Of a stretch of DNA of 64,000 bases, positions 35,834 to 45,298 are shown piece by piece. The notes below the pieces were generated by a model. It searched no databases. It was not told where the DNA came from and worked only from the letters and a program-made list of their open reading frames with translations. The number at the start of each line of letters is the position of its first letter. The stretch's first letter is position 1. Where the stretch lies: the NCBI RefSeq assembly GCF_002906655.1, contig NZ_CP025794.1, positions 2,790,001 to 2,854,000 of the forward strand, read 5' to 3'. Both the position numbers and the translations under genes were made by a program. This stretch comes from Vibrio hyugaensis. Its GTDB lineage: Bacteria; Pseudomonadota; Gammaproteobacteria; Enterobacterales; Vibrionaceae.

Positions 35834-36772
35834 AGTGAAGCCATGAATATTGTCCCCTCTCCATCTTTCTCTTTTAAATTACTTCTTCCTAAATATTGGT
35901 CTGTTTGGTTCGCCTTTGGTCTGTTGGCGCTGATTGTCAATCTGCTTCCATTCTCAGCCTTACGTTTGTTAGGTCGAGGTATTGGCTCGCTTGCGATGCT
36001 GGCCATGAAGCGCCGTAAAGGCATTGCAAAGCAAAATTTAAAACTCTGCTTTCCTGAATACAGCGCTCAAGAATGCGATGAACTGGTAAAGACAAACTTT
36101 AAATACACGGGCATGGCGCTGATCGAGACGGGAATGGCTTGGTTTTGGCCTGAGTGGCGAGTTAAGAGACTTGCGACGATTGTCGGTAAAGAGCGCTTAC
36201 TCGAACAAGAGAAAAATGGGCGTGGTGTGCTGGTGGTTTGCAGTCATCACCTTAATTTGGAAATGACAGCGCGTATTTTTAGTCAATTTGCCAAAGGCTA
36301 TGGTGTTTATCGACCGAATTCAAATCCAGTTTATGAGTTTGTTCAGCATCGAGGACGCACGCGTTGCGGCCATCAAATGATTGATCGGAAAGACGTTAAA
36401 TCGATGCTTAAAGTGCTGAAAAACGGTCAGCGACTGTGGTATCTACCTGACCATGATTACGGTGTGAAAAATTCGGTCTTTGCCCCGTTTTTTGCTGTCG
36501 AGCAAGCCGCGAGTACTGCTGGATCGAGTGTGCTTATTGATGCGACAAAATGCGCAGTGATGTCAGGGGTTACGGTCAGTGAAAATTCTCACTACACGCT
36601 CTATATTGGTGAGGATCTCAGTGGACGTTTCGAGCGCCGTAATCCGGTCAAAGCGGCAAGTATCCTAAATCAAGAACTTGAAGGCATGATAAGAAGAGAC
36701 GTGCCAGCTTGGATGTGGCTGCATAAGCGGTTTAAAACTCGTCCGGAAGGTTTGAGTGGCGTTTATGCGTAA
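35831..36772 (+). CDS. Lipid A biosynthesis acyltransferase (LpxL/LpxM family)
   Basis: A 313-residue inner-membrane acyltransferase adding a secondary acyl chain to Kdo-lipid A. One N-terminal helix (about residues 22-45) anchors it; the catalytic HX4(D/E) motif appears as HHLNLE near 140. The WYLPDHDYG segment near 215 is also conserved in the family. The start could be ATG 35831 or ATG 35843 (four codons later); neither has a strong ribosome site. Whether it is the lauroyl, myristoyl or hydroxylauroyl enzyme cannot be decided by eye. Confidence 0.88.
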   Translation: MSEAMNIVPSPSFSFKLLLPKYWSVWFAFGLLALIVNLLPFSALRLLGRGIGSLAMLAMKRRKGIAKQNLKLCFPEYSAQECDELVKTNFKYTGMALIETGMAWFWPEWRVKRLATIVGKERLLEQEKNGRGVLVVCSHHLNLEMTARIFSQFAKGYGVYRPNSNPVYEFVQHRGRTRCGHQMIDRKDVKSMLKVLKNGQRLWYLPDHDYGVKNSVFAPFFAVEQAASTAGSSVLIDATKCAVMSGVTVSENSHYTLYIGEDLSGRFERRNPVKAASILNQELEGMIRRDVPAWMWLHKRFKTRPEGLSGVYA

Positions 36773-36782
36773 GAGGGATACA

Positions 36783-36815
36783 AAAAAGGTCGGCTTAGTG
36801 CCGACCTTTTTGTTT
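36783..36815. terminator. Bidirectional terminator between the acyltransferase and panC
   Basis: A 12-bp stem (36783-36794 with 36800-36811) with a TTAGT loop, A-rich on the left and T-rich on the right, between convergent genes. Confidence 0.92.
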
Positions 36816-36826
36816 GCGAATTTCGT

Positions 36827-37729
36827 TTATTCAGCGTTTGCTGAATTCGCTTCGCTAGATTCTTCTTCTTTAGCTTCTACCGCCATATCAACAGTTTGGT
36901 TGTCGATGAGGCGTGCTTTACCTAAGAAGGCAGACATCAGGATCACGGCTTGAGTGGTCTCTGTTGTGATTGCTTGAAGTGTGCGAGCATCACGAATGAA
37001 GATTTCATCTGGCTGCAAACCGGCAGCGCGTAATTGATCATTCGCATCTTCAATCACTGAAGCGTAATCGTCACGACCACCACGCATCGCGCTACTGATC
37101 CAGCGCATAGTACGTGCTAAAACAGGTGCGCGTTGACGCTCATCAATCGTTAGCAGGCCATTGCGAGAGCTCATTGCAAGGCCGTCCATTTCACGAACGG
37201 TTGCGACACCAACGATTTCGATGTCCATTGCTAGGTCATCAACCATCTTACGAATAACAGCAAGCTGTTGGAAATCTTTCTCACCAAAGCAAGCCACATC
37301 AGGTTGAACGATGTTGAATAATTTATTTACGATAGTCGTCACGCCACGGAAATGGCCAGGACGGGAAGCACCTTCAAGAATCGTAGAAAGCCCAGGAACA
37401 TCGACAAAAGTCTGTTTATCTAAGCCTTCAGGGTAAATGATCTCTGGTGTCGGTGTGAATACCAACTCTACGCCTTCACCGCTTAGCTTGTTAAGATCTT
37501 CTTCAAGTGTACGAGGGTAGTTATTTAAATCGTCTGCACGTTCAAACTGCATTGGGTTGACAAAGATGCTTACCACAACGACATCGGCGTGCTCGCGTGC
37601 TTTACGAACCAGCGTTAGATGGCCTTCGTGTAGGTTGCCCATGGTTGGGACAAACGCAACTTTACGACCTTCACGTTTGAACGTCTTGATCTGTTCACGA
37701 ATGGCTGAGATTTCTGCAAAAGTGTGCAT
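36827..37729 (-). CDS. panC: Pantothenate synthetase
   Basis: A 300-residue enzyme ligating pantoate and beta-alanine with [17 protein letters not shown] carries the HIGH-type nucleotide motif at residues 28-41, and [16 protein letters not shown] the KMSKS-type motif. The last 15 residues are an unusual Glu/Ser/Ala-rich tail. It follows panB by 11 bp; panD is not nearby, unlike in E. coli. Confidence 0.97.
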   Translation of the reverse strand: MHTFAEISAIREQIKTFKREGRKVAFVPTMGNLHEGHLTLVRKAREHADVVVVSIFVNPMQFERADDLNNYPRTLEEDLNKLSGEGVELVFTPTPEIIYPEGLDKQTFVDVPGLSTILEGASRPGHFRGVTTIVNKLFNIVQPDVACFGEKDFQQLAVIRKMVDDLAMDIEIVGVATVREMDGLAMSSRNGLLTIDERQRAPVLARTMRWISSAMRGGRDDYASVIEDANDQLRAAGLQPDEIFIRDARTLQAITTETTQAVILMSAFLGKARLIDNQTVDMAVEAKEEESSEANSANAE

Positions 37730-37740
37730 GCATTTATCCT

Positions 37741-38535
37741 CTAGGCAATAGTATGAGCGTCGTCTGGGAATACAGCGCTTTCAACGTCTGCCATGTATTT
37801 TGCTACAGCTGTACGCATATCGCCTGTTTCAGCAAGGAAGTTTTTCGAGAACTTTGGCATGTAGTTCGCCGAAATTCCGAACATATCGTGCATAACTAGG
37901 ATTTGACCGTCCGTTACGTTACCTGCACCGATACCAATTACTGGTACATCAAGTACTTGCGTAATACGTGCTGCCAATTCAGCTGGAACACACTCGAGTA
38001 AAACAATTTGAGCGCCGGCTTCTTGCAGTGCTAATGCATCTTTTACCATACGATCGGCTTTTTCTTGATCGCGACCTTGCACCTTGTAACCACCAAAGAT
38101 GTTTACAGATTGTGGTGTTAGGCCCAAGTGTGCACAGACTGGTACCGCGCGTTCCGTTAGCATTTTTACGGTATCTACTAACCAATCGCCGCCTTCAATT
38201 TTTACCATATTTGCGCCAGCACGCATGAGTGCTGCTGCGTTCTCACACGCTTGCTCTGGCGTTGCGTAGCTCATGAATGGCATATCAGCCATCAAGAGAC
38301 AATTCGGGCTACCAGCGCGTACACAGCGAGTGTGATAAGCAATATCTTCAACGGTAACAGGTAACGTGTCGGTTTTACCTTGCAAAACCATGCCTAGAGA
38401 GTCACCTACCAGTAAAACTGGCATTTCTTGGCTTTCGAAAAGTTGGGCAAAGCTTGCATCGTATGCAGTTGAAGTAGCAAATTTACGACCTTCTTGCTTC
38501 CACTTAATTAGGTCGTTAATGGTCATTTTTTTCAT
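37741..38535 (-). CDS. panB: Ketopantoate hydroxymethyltransferase
   Basis: A 264-residue TIM-barrel enzyme making ketopantoate from alpha-ketoisovalerate and methylene-tetrahydrofolate. Magnesium ligands lie in [10 protein letters not shown] and MVKIEGG, and the catalytic glutamate in [10 protein letters not shown]. It lies 24 bp after folK, so folate and pantothenate genes share a transcript. Confidence 0.97.
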   Translation of the reverse strand: MKKMTINDLIKWKQEGRKFATSTAYDASFAQLFESQEMPVLLVGDSLGMVLQGKTDTLPVTVEDIAYHTRCVRAGSPNCLLMADMPFMSYATPEQACENAAALMRAGANMVKIEGGDWLVDTVKMLTERAVPVCAHLGLTPQSVNIFGGYKVQGRDQEKADRMVKDALALQEAGAQIVLLECVPAELAARITQVLDVPVIGIGAGNVTDGQILVMHDMFGISANYMPKFSKNFLAETGDMRTAVAKYMADVESAVFPDDAHTIA

Positions 38536-38559
38536 TGTTTTATCCTCACTAGGAGTTGG

Positions 38560-39045
38560 CTATGACTGCCAAATATTGAGGCCGTTGCGATCTACTTTTT
38601 CAAGTAGTGACGACACCTCTATCCCGTCTGGGAGTTGTAAACTTGGTGCAATTTCCGCAAGAGGGTAGAGTACGAACTCGCGCTCTCTCATTCCATAATG
38701 TGGAACTGTCAGTCTTTCGGAATCAATCACCTCATTGCCGTATAACACGATGTCGAGATCCAAGGTTCTTGGGCCCCAACGCTCGTCTTTACGGACACGC
38801 CCTTGCTCTTGCTCTATCGCTTGGGTGCAATCGAGCAGTTCAAGTGGCGTCAAATTGGTTTTAATTGCCACAACCGCATTGATGTAATCCGGTTGGTTTT
38901 GCGGACCCATTGGTGTGCTGCTGTATAGCGAAGAAGCTTGAATAAACTCTGTTTTAGGCAGGGTTTTCAGTGCTTCAATCGCTAATTTAGCTTGGCTGAC
39001 AGGATCAGCCAAGTTACTGCCTACCGCAATGTACGCTGTGATCAT
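38560..39045 (-). CDS. folK: HPPK, 2-amino-4-hydroxy-6-hydroxymethyldihydropteridine diphosphokinase
   Basis: A 161-residue folate-pathway kinase. YIAVGSNLADP opens the protein, and GPQNQPDYINAVV and WGPRTLDLDIVLYG carry the substrate and two magnesium aspartates. It overlaps the pcnB stop by 4 bp, which implies translational coupling, the same order as E. coli pcnB-folK. Confidence 0.97.
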   Translation of the reverse strand: MITAYIAVGSNLADPVSQAKLAIEALKTLPKTEFIQASSLYSSTPMGPQNQPDYINAVVAIKTNLTPLELLDCTQAIEQEQGRVRKDERWGPRTLDLDIVLYGNEVIDSERLTVPHYGMREREFVLYPLAEIAPSLQLPDGIEVSSLLEKVDRNGLNIWQS

Positions 39046-40409
39046 GAGTTTGGTTTACTCTTTTTCTTGCGATAGGTTTTACGGCGGCGTTGGCCTGTTT
39101 TTGGTGCTTGGCCATCTAGGTCTGCAGCCATGGCTTGGCGCATTTCTCGGCCAGCATTTTGGAAAGTTTCCCACCACTTAGCAAGCTTCTGAGTGTCGCC
39201 GCCTTCAATTTCACCGCGCATTTCAAGAAAATCAAAGCCAGCTCTAAATTTATTGAGCTCCATCAGGCGGAAAGCACGTTTACCATTGCGACGTGGAAGA
39301 CGTAATTGCAGCTGCCAAATCTCGCGTATGGTCGCGGTATGACGGCGCGGAATGGCGATTGAGCGCACTTGGTCATCAAGAATGATGTTGCTTGCTTCCA
39401 TGATGGCATCGTAATGGCACAGATTACGCTGTTCCATGAGTTTGTCTGCCATTGCACACAGTGGGTACCACAGCATTGCAGCAAACATAAAGGCAGGGTT
39501 AATACGCTTACCTTCTTCGATGCGCATATCGGTTGAATCCAACACTAAATCAAGCATTTGCTCAGTGTGAGATTCATAATCTTCAGTGAAGTGCTCTGAA
39601 ATTGCAGGGAACAACTGTTGGAATAAGTTGTACTCACGCAATAAGTGGTAGGTTTCTAGCCCATACCCAGACTGAAGCAGTTTCAGTGATTCCTCGAACA
39701 GACGTGCCGATGGAATATCACGGAGTAGCGGTGCCATCTCTTCGATTGGTGCCGCGGTATCTTCTTCGATATCGAAGTCCAATTTCACCGCAAAGCGAAC
39801 CGCACGCAGCATACGCACTGGGTCTTCGCGGTAACGGGTTTCTGGGTCACCGATCAGGCGAATAAGGCGATCTTCTAGATCTTCAATACCACGCGCATAA
39901 TCGTGAATTGAGTAATCTGCGATGTTGTAGTACATCGAGTTAATCGTGAAGTCGCGACGTTCGGCATCTTCATCTACGGTGCCGTAGACGTTGTCGCGAA
40001 GTAGCATCCCTTCTTTCGATTGCTGGGAGATACTTTTGTTCTGTTGCTCTTGGTGGTGACCACGGAACGTTGCTACTTCGATGATGTCTCGACCAAACAT
40101 AATGTGTGCGAGACGGAAGCGACGACCGATCAAACGGCAGTTTCTAAATAACTGTTTGATCTGCTCTGGTGTCGCGTTCGTTGCAATATCAAAGTCTTTT
40201 GGTTTTTGTCCAAGCAGTAAGTCTCGAACCCCGCCACCTACAAGATAAGCATCGAAACCGGCACCGTTCAGTCGGTATAGCACTTTCAGTGCATTGTCAC
40301 TGATATGCTTACGCGAGATGTTGTGCTCTTCACGAGTAATTACATTAAGAGCGAGTTCTGGGATCATGGCAGATTCGCTTGGTGTATAGTCGTTTGTATT
40401 CATGTGCAT
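39042..40409 (-). CDS. pcnB: Poly(A) polymerase I
   Basis: A 455-residue class II nucleotidyltransferase that adds poly(A) tails to RNA and promotes decay. The signature GGGVRDLLLGQKPKDFDIAT (about residues 58-77) has the catalytic DFD pair, and RRDFTINSMYYN follows. The C-terminus is strongly basic (RRRKTYRKKKSKPNS), as in PcnB and unlike CCA-adding enzymes. E. coli pcnB starts at a poor codon; here an ATG is available, so that control is not evident. Confidence 0.95.
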   Translation of the reverse strand: MHMNTNDYTPSESAMIPELALNVITREEHNISRKHISDNALKVLYRLNGAGFDAYLVGGGVRDLLLGQKPKDFDIATNATPEQIKQLFRNCRLIGRRFRLAHIMFGRDIIEVATFRGHHQEQQNKSISQQSKEGMLLRDNVYGTVDEDAERRDFTINSMYYNIADYSIHDYARGIEDLEDRLIRLIGDPETRYREDPVRMLRAVRFAVKLDFDIEEDTAAPIEEMAPLLRDIPSARLFEESLKLLQSGYGLETYHLLREYNLFQQLFPAISEHFTEDYESHTEQMLDLVLDSTDMRIEEGKRINPAFMFAAMLWYPLCAMADKLMEQRNLCHYDAIMEASNIILDDQVRSIAIPRRHTATIREIWQLQLRLPRRNGKRAFRLMELNKFRAGFDFLEMRGEIEGGDTQKLAKWWETFQNAGREMRQAMAADLDGQAPKTGQRRRKTYRKKKSKPNS

Positions 40410-40510
40410 CTGGCAATAACTGGGTTTAATCCAATCTTGCTTTGGTTAGTTTCTACGCCTCGAGGGCCAATTTTGCGGCTAATGATAGCCTACGCAGTGC
40501 CATTTGAGAA

Positions 40511-41374
40511 TCACGGTGTGATCTCGATCTCTGCTGGAAGCTGTTCTAAGTGCCAATTTTCGCAACCCCAACGCAGTATTTCTTCAAGGTTTGCGCCTTT
40601 TACATCGTCAGGTATATCAAAGCCTAAAAATGTCATGGCATGCAGCAGAGCTGGCTTCGGATTATCGACATCAATAGCCGTCGCATGGTTTTGTTTTGAC
40701 AGCTTATTACCGTTTGAATCCATCGCTAACGGTAAGTGTAAATAGCTTACTTCTGGTTGCCCAAGTATTTGGTACAAGCTGATTTGACGACCTGTGGGCT
40801 CAATTAAATCCGCACCACGAACGACTTCGGTAACCCCTTGGTCGATGTCATCTAATACTACCGCAAGATTATAGGCAAATAATCCATCTCGACGCTTAAT
40901 AATGAAATCTTCATTTACTAGAGCTTCTGGAATCGTCATGGTGCCTTGTTTCTTATCGAGAAAATCAGCGATAGGTTTGGTCATTTTTAGGCGAATCGCG
41001 CCTTCTTTCAAGCCTTTATCTCGACATGTTCCCGGATAATAGCCGCCGTGTTCTTTAATTTGCTTGCGAGTACATTGGCAATAATAAGCGTCGCCATTCT
41101 TTAACCAAGCATCGATTTGTGTTTGGTATAAGTGATGACGTTCGCTTTGGTATACGACGTTGCCGTCCCAGTGCAAATGGTAAGCGCGTAGCGCACTTAG
41201 AATCTCGTCAGAAGCTCCCGGCATTTCTCTCGGTGGATCAAGGTCTTCGATACGTACCAACCAGTCTCCGTGATTGGCTTTCGCTTGAAAGTAGCTGCCG
41301 AGCGCAGCTACTAACGATCCAAAATGTAATGGCCCAGAAGGGGATGGTGCGAATCGACCTACATAGCGTGTCAT
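40511..41374 (-). CDS. gluQRS: Glutamyl-Q tRNA(Asp) synthetase
   Basis: A 287-residue truncated glutamyl-tRNA synthetase paralogue that attaches glutamate to queuosine in tRNA(Asp). FAPSPSGPLHFGSLVAALGSY holds the HIGH-like motif, four zinc ligands lie in the YYCQCTRKQI...YYPGTCR region, and KLSKQNHA is the KMSKS-like loop. The anticodon-binding domain is absent, as in the family. It lies between dksA and pcnB, the normal context. Confidence 0.95.
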   Translation of the reverse strand: MTRYVGRFAPSPSGPLHFGSLVAALGSYFQAKANHGDWLVRIEDLDPPREMPGASDEILSALRAYHLHWDGNVVYQSERHHLYQTQIDAWLKNGDAYYCQCTRKQIKEHGGYYPGTCRDKGLKEGAIRLKMTKPIADFLDKKQGTMTIPEALVNEDFIIKRRDGLFAYNLAVVLDDIDQGVTEVVRGADLIEPTGRQISLYQILGQPEVSYLHLPLAMDSNGNKLSKQNHATAIDVDNPKPALLHAMTFLGFDIPDDVKGANLEEILRWGCENWHLEQLPAEIEITP

Positions 41375-41407
41375 GCGTGTATCTCGAAATTATTCTAATA
41401 AAGCTAA

Positions 41408-41440
41408 GCCAAAACAAAAAGGGAGCCTGAGCTCCCTTTC
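41408..41440 (-). terminator. Terminator downstream of dksA (minus strand)
   Basis: A stem of about 9 bp (41418-41426 with 41431-41439) with a 4-nt loop; a T-rich run follows on the minus strand. It may limit readthrough from dksA into gluQRS. Confidence 0.8.
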
Positions 41441-41462
41441 AATAATCATCATGCTTGGTTGA

Positions 41463-41909
41463 TTAACCTTGCATTTGTTTCTCTTTGATCTCTGCAAGTG
41501 TTTTACAGTCGATACAAAGGTCTGCGGTTGGACGCGCTTCAAGGCGACGAACACCAATTTCAACACCACATGATTCACAGAAGCCGAAATCTTCTTCAGT
41601 GATTTTATCTAGTGTTTTTTCGATCTTCTTGATCAGGCGACGCTCACGGTCACGGTTACGCAGTTCTAAGCTGAACTCTTCCTCTTGAGAAGCACGGTCA
41701 ACTGGATCTGGGAAGTTTGCTGCTTCGTCCTGCATATGGTGTACAGTGCGATCGACTTCTTCCCTGAGCTGATTACGCCAAGCTGTTAAGATTTTCGTAA
41801 AGTGTTCAACCTGTTCTGGTGACATGTACTCTTCACCAGGCTTTTCCTGATATGGCTCCACACCGGCAATGGCTAGGATGCCTATCGTTTTCTTCTTTGA
41901 TTCTGGCAT
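41463..41909 (-). CDS. dksA: RNA polymerase-binding transcription factor DksA
   Basis: A 148-residue secondary-channel factor that works with ppGpp in the stringent response. A long coiled coil (about residues 35-110) carries the tip region with [11 protein letters not shown], followed by a four-cysteine zinc finger (CESCG...CIDCK). Length and motifs match the E. coli 151-residue protein. Its own hairpin terminator follows. Confidence 0.97.
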   Translation of the reverse strand: MPESKKKTIGILAIAGVEPYQEKPGEEYMSPEQVEHFTKILTAWRNQLREEVDRTVHHMQDEAANFPDPVDRASQEEEFSLELRNRDRERRLIKKIEKTLDKITEEDFGFCESCGVEIGVRRLEARPTADLCIDCKTLAEIKEKQMQG

Positions 41910-42045
41910 ACAGCATCTCCTACTTACACCTAGTCAACTGCTTTGCAGTCAATTTAAGGCGGGTATCTATAGCAAAAAGAGGCGGTGCAGGCAATTACTG
42001 AATTGCAAACTTATCGTCATTGTGAAGATGACATCATTTTTTCTC

Positions 42046-42762
42046 TTAATTGATAAATTCAATAGCAGAGATTAGCTTGACTTCAGTATTGCTCAGTTCA
42101 GCTTTGTAGCAGAGAACTTCCACTCCAGCGTCTTGTGCTTGTTTTAGTAAAGTTGAATATTTCGCGTCTATATGGTGCGCCGCAGATACTTTTTCAATAC
42201 CTGAATGTAAAACAGTGAATAAAAGTATGGCTCTACTTCCAGTTTGTGCCATTTCTGTGAGCTCTCGCAGGTGCTTTTGTCCTCGAGTAGTCACGGCATC
42301 AGGGAAATAGCCTTGGCCGGATGCGCTTTCTTCATCCAACAGCGTGACGCTTTTCACTTCTATATAACACTTTGATTTGTCACTTGCGCTGAGCAAGATA
42401 TCAATTCGACTATTTTCATTGCCATATTTCACTTCAGTTTGAAGTTTGTCATACCCACACAGTTCTGAAATGACATTATTTTCAATTGCTTCTACGGCAA
42501 GTTGGTTAGCTCGAGCGGTGTTAATACAGATTTTATGGCCCTGTTGTGTCTCACTGAGCTCCCAACTATTGGGATATTTGCGTTTAGGGTTATCAGAAGT
42601 GGAGTACCAAACTTTGTTGCCAGGTGTGGCACAGCCTGTCATTGCACCAGTATTGGCGCAGTGGATAGTGCGAACTTCGCCGTTATCCAATTCGATATCG
42701 GCAAGAAAGCGTTTGTAGCGTTTGAGCAGAGTCGCTGACTCTAGAGTAGGTTCGAAATGCAT
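42046..42762 (-). CDS. sfsA: Sugar fermentation stimulation protein SfsA
   Basis: A 238-residue protein with an N-terminal OB-like domain ([23 protein letters not shown]) and a nuclease-like C-terminal domain with the motif [10 protein letters not shown]. In E. coli its overexpression affects maltose metabolism, and it may bind DNA. It lies upstream of dksA as in E. coli and is divergent from hrpB. Function remains poorly defined. Confidence 0.94.
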   Translation of the reverse strand: MHFEPTLESATLLKRYKRFLADIELDNGEVRTIHCANTGAMTGCATPGNKVWYSTSDNPKRKYPNSWELSETQQGHKICINTARANQLAVEAIENNVISELCGYDKLQTEVKYGNENSRIDILLSASDKSKCYIEVKSVTLLDEESASGQGYFPDAVTTRGQKHLRELTEMAQTGSRAILLFTVLHSGIEKVSAAHHIDAKYSTLLKQAQDAGVEVLCYKAELSNTEVKLISAIEFIN

Positions 42763-42829
42763 TTTGCTTCTTTAGGGGGGACTGTTTTTATGTACAATGT
42801 TGCCAACATTACAACACAAGGTATTTCCT

Positions 42830-45298
42830 TTGTCACAATTGCCGATTGAAGCCGTGATGCCGCAATTACTTGCTGCGGTTAATCATCAACATCAAGTGAT
42901 CTTAAAAGCTGCGCCGGGTGCAGGTAAGTCGACATTCTTTCCTCTAAAGCTTCTTCAAAGCCAAACCGTCACGGGCAAAATCATCATGCTAGAACCAAGA
43001 CGTTTGGCGGCTCGGAATATTGCGCTTTACCTAGCACAGCAGTTGGGGGAACAAGTTGGAGATCGAGTTGGTTATCGTGTACGTGGTGAGACGAAGGTAA
43101 GTAAAAATACGCAACTTGAAATTGTAACGGAAGGGATCATGACTCGAATGATCCAAAATGACCCAGAGTTAGATGGCATCGACCTGCTGATCTTTGATGA
43201 GTTTCATGAGCGAAGTATTCATGCCGATACAGCATTGGCCTTTAGTTTAGAGGTTCAAGAAGCGTTGAGAGACGACCTCAAGCTGGTAGTGATGTCAGCT
43301 ACGCTTGACCAAGATGCCTTACAAACCTTGTTGCCAGAGGCTGAATATATTGAGTCTGAAGGGCGAAGTTTTGAGGTGGAAACGCGTTATTTACCTCTGG
43401 GTACAAATGATCATTTGCCCACATCAATGGCAAGGACGATTGAAAGCCTAATTCAGAAAGAAACGGGGTCGTTGCTCGCCTTTCTGCCCGGCGTTGGGGC
43501 AATTAAGCTGGTCGCGGAACGTTTGTCACATCTTCCTAATACTGTGGAAGTTTGCCCTTTATATGGTCAATTGAGCTTTGCCGAGCAACAAAAAGCCATT
43601 GCTCCTACGACATCTGGTAAACGAAAAATTGTACTGGCTACCAACATTGCGGAAACGTCTTTGACCATTGAAGGTATTCGCTTAGTGGTCGATTCAGGAT
43701 TAGAACGAGTTGCACGATTTGATTTGAAAAACGGTTTAACGCGTCTCGAACAAGTTCGAATTGCTCAATCGTCGGCAATTCAACGAGCCGGTCGTGCCGG
43801 TCGTATTGAAGAGGGCATTTGTGTTCGTTTGTATTCTGAAAGCCAATTCAAACAACAACCAGTAGTGCCTCAACCGGAAATTTTGCATTCCGATTTAGCA
43901 AGTTTAGTGATGGAGCTTGCTTACTGGGGGGCTGGGGATATCAGCGAACTGAAATGGCTCGATATTCCATCGATAACGTCTGTTGCTCAGGCTAAGCAGT
44001 TACTTTTGTCTCTAGGGTTGCTGACTAAGCAAGGTCAATTGACAAGTGATGGTAAATTAGCTCATGAATTGGGCGTCGATCCTCGTTCTGCCGCTATGTT
44101 GATTCAAGCACAGCATCACAGCAGTAAGATGTTAAATACCGCGCTTGCAGCGGTCGCCCTTATTGAAGAGCCAGAGCGCAATGTGACGAACATCGCTCAT
44201 AGCTTGCATCGTTGGAAGAATGGAGCACATTCAAAAACATCGATGATGCTAAAACGCACTCAAACTTTAGCGCGTAAACTAGATTCTGCGTTTCACCTCT
44301 CTAATGTTGAAGAAAATGCGCTACCGTTGGTTTTGAGTTTGGCATTTCCAGACCGAATTGCGCAGCAACGTGCGAATCAATATGGGCGGTTTACCCTAGC
44401 CAATGGCCACGGTGCAGAGTGTCGACCAGAAGAGACATTGGGTGGTTGCGAGTATTTAGTCGCCATTGACTTAATGCGTTCGCATTCGAATTCCAGTCAA
44501 ATTAATCTGGCTTGTGACCTCGATATCAACGAGTTAGCAGATGTGTTTGTCCATCTGTTTGCTAACGATGATGTGGTTGATTGGGATGAAAAGAAAGGGC
44601 GTTTGAGCGCTGAGCGACAATTTAAACTGGGCCAACTCGTGATTAAACGCGAGGTGTTACCAAGTCCCGGTAAAGAAAAAATGACACAAGCTTTACTCAC
44701 GTATGTCCGCCGTCAGGGCTTACAGAGTCTAAACTGGACATCGTCAGCGAAGAGTTTATTAGAACGTATTCGCTGCGCAGTGGAATGGTTACCAGAGCAA
44801 GGTTGGCCGAGTTTCGATGAGGCAGGGTTGCTGGAAAGCTTGGAAGAATGGCTAGAGCCGTACATGAACACGGTTTCGTCAGTAAAAGATTTGGCGAAGG
44901 TGAACTTGGTGGAAGCACTCAATGCTCGACTGGGATGGCCTCTGAATCAAAATATTGATGAATGGCTGCCCGAAGACTATCGCTTGCCGACAGGATCGAA
45001 AAAGCACATTCGTTATCAGTTTGGTTACGAGCCAGTGCTGTCTGTCCGGATGCAAGAAGTGTTTGGTGAAAGCAGTTCACCGACGGTGGCCTTGGGGCGA
45101 AAGCGATTGGTGTTGGAGTTGCTTTCCCCAGCACAACGCCCTCTTCAAGTGACGACTGATTTAGCTGCCTTTTGGGCAGGAAGTTACAAAGAAGTGCAAA
45201 AAGAGATGAAAGGGCGCTATCCGAAACACGTTTGGCCTGATGATCCTGCAACTCATGTAGCGACAACAAAAACAAAAAGACAATTGAATAATGACTGA
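42830..45298 (+). CDS. hrpB: ATP-dependent RNA helicase HrpB
   Basis: An 822-residue DExH-box helicase with Walker A APGAGKST, the DEFHER box, SAT motif MSATLD and motif VI QRAGRAGRIEEG. The C-terminal HrpB domain is present. I prefer TTG 42830 (M-SQLPIEAVMPQLL, AAGG 8 bp upstream) because that is where family similarity begins; ATG 42797 would add 11 residues without a ribosome site. Its stop overlaps the mrcB start by 8 bp. Confidence 0.93.
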   Translation: MSQLPIEAVMPQLLAAVNHQHQVILKAAPGAGKSTFFPLKLLQSQTVTGKIIMLEPRRLAARNIALYLAQQLGEQVGDRVGYRVRGETKVSKNTQLEIVTEGIMTRMIQNDPELDGIDLLIFDEFHERSIHADTALAFSLEVQEALRDDLKLVVMSATLDQDALQTLLPEAEYIESEGRSFEVETRYLPLGTNDHLPTSMARTIESLIQKETGSLLAFLPGVGAIKLVAERLSHLPNTVEVCPLYGQLSFAEQQKAIAPTTSGKRKIVLATNIAETSLTIEGIRLVVDSGLERVARFDLKNGLTRLEQVRIAQSSAIQRAGRAGRIEEGICVRLYSESQFKQQPVVPQPEILHSDLASLVMELAYWGAGDISELKWLDIPSITSVAQAKQLLLSLGLLTKQGQLTSDGKLAHELGVDPRSAAMLIQAQHHSSKMLNTALAAVALIEEPERNVTNIAHSLHRWKNGAHSKTSMMLKRTQTLARKLDSAFHLSNVEENALPLVLSLAFPDRIAQQRANQYGRFTLANGHGAECRPEETLGGCEYLVAIDLMRSHSNSSQINLACDLDINELADVFVHLFANDDVVDWDEKKGRLSAERQFKLGQLVIKREVLPSPGKEKMTQALLTYVRRQGLQSLNWTSSAKSLLERIRCAVEWLPEQGWPSFDEAGLLESLEEWLEPYMNTVSSVKDLAKVNLVEALNARLGWPLNQNIDEWLPEDYRLPTGSKKHIRYQFGYEPVLSVRMQEVFGESSSPTVALGRKRLVLELLSPAQRPLQVTTDLAAFWAGSYKEVQKEMKGRYPKHVWPDDPATHVATTKTKRQLNND

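Noticed and set aside
42019..42034. CRP-like site upstream of dksA
   Set aside because: Only one half (TGTGA) matches; the other half is poor.
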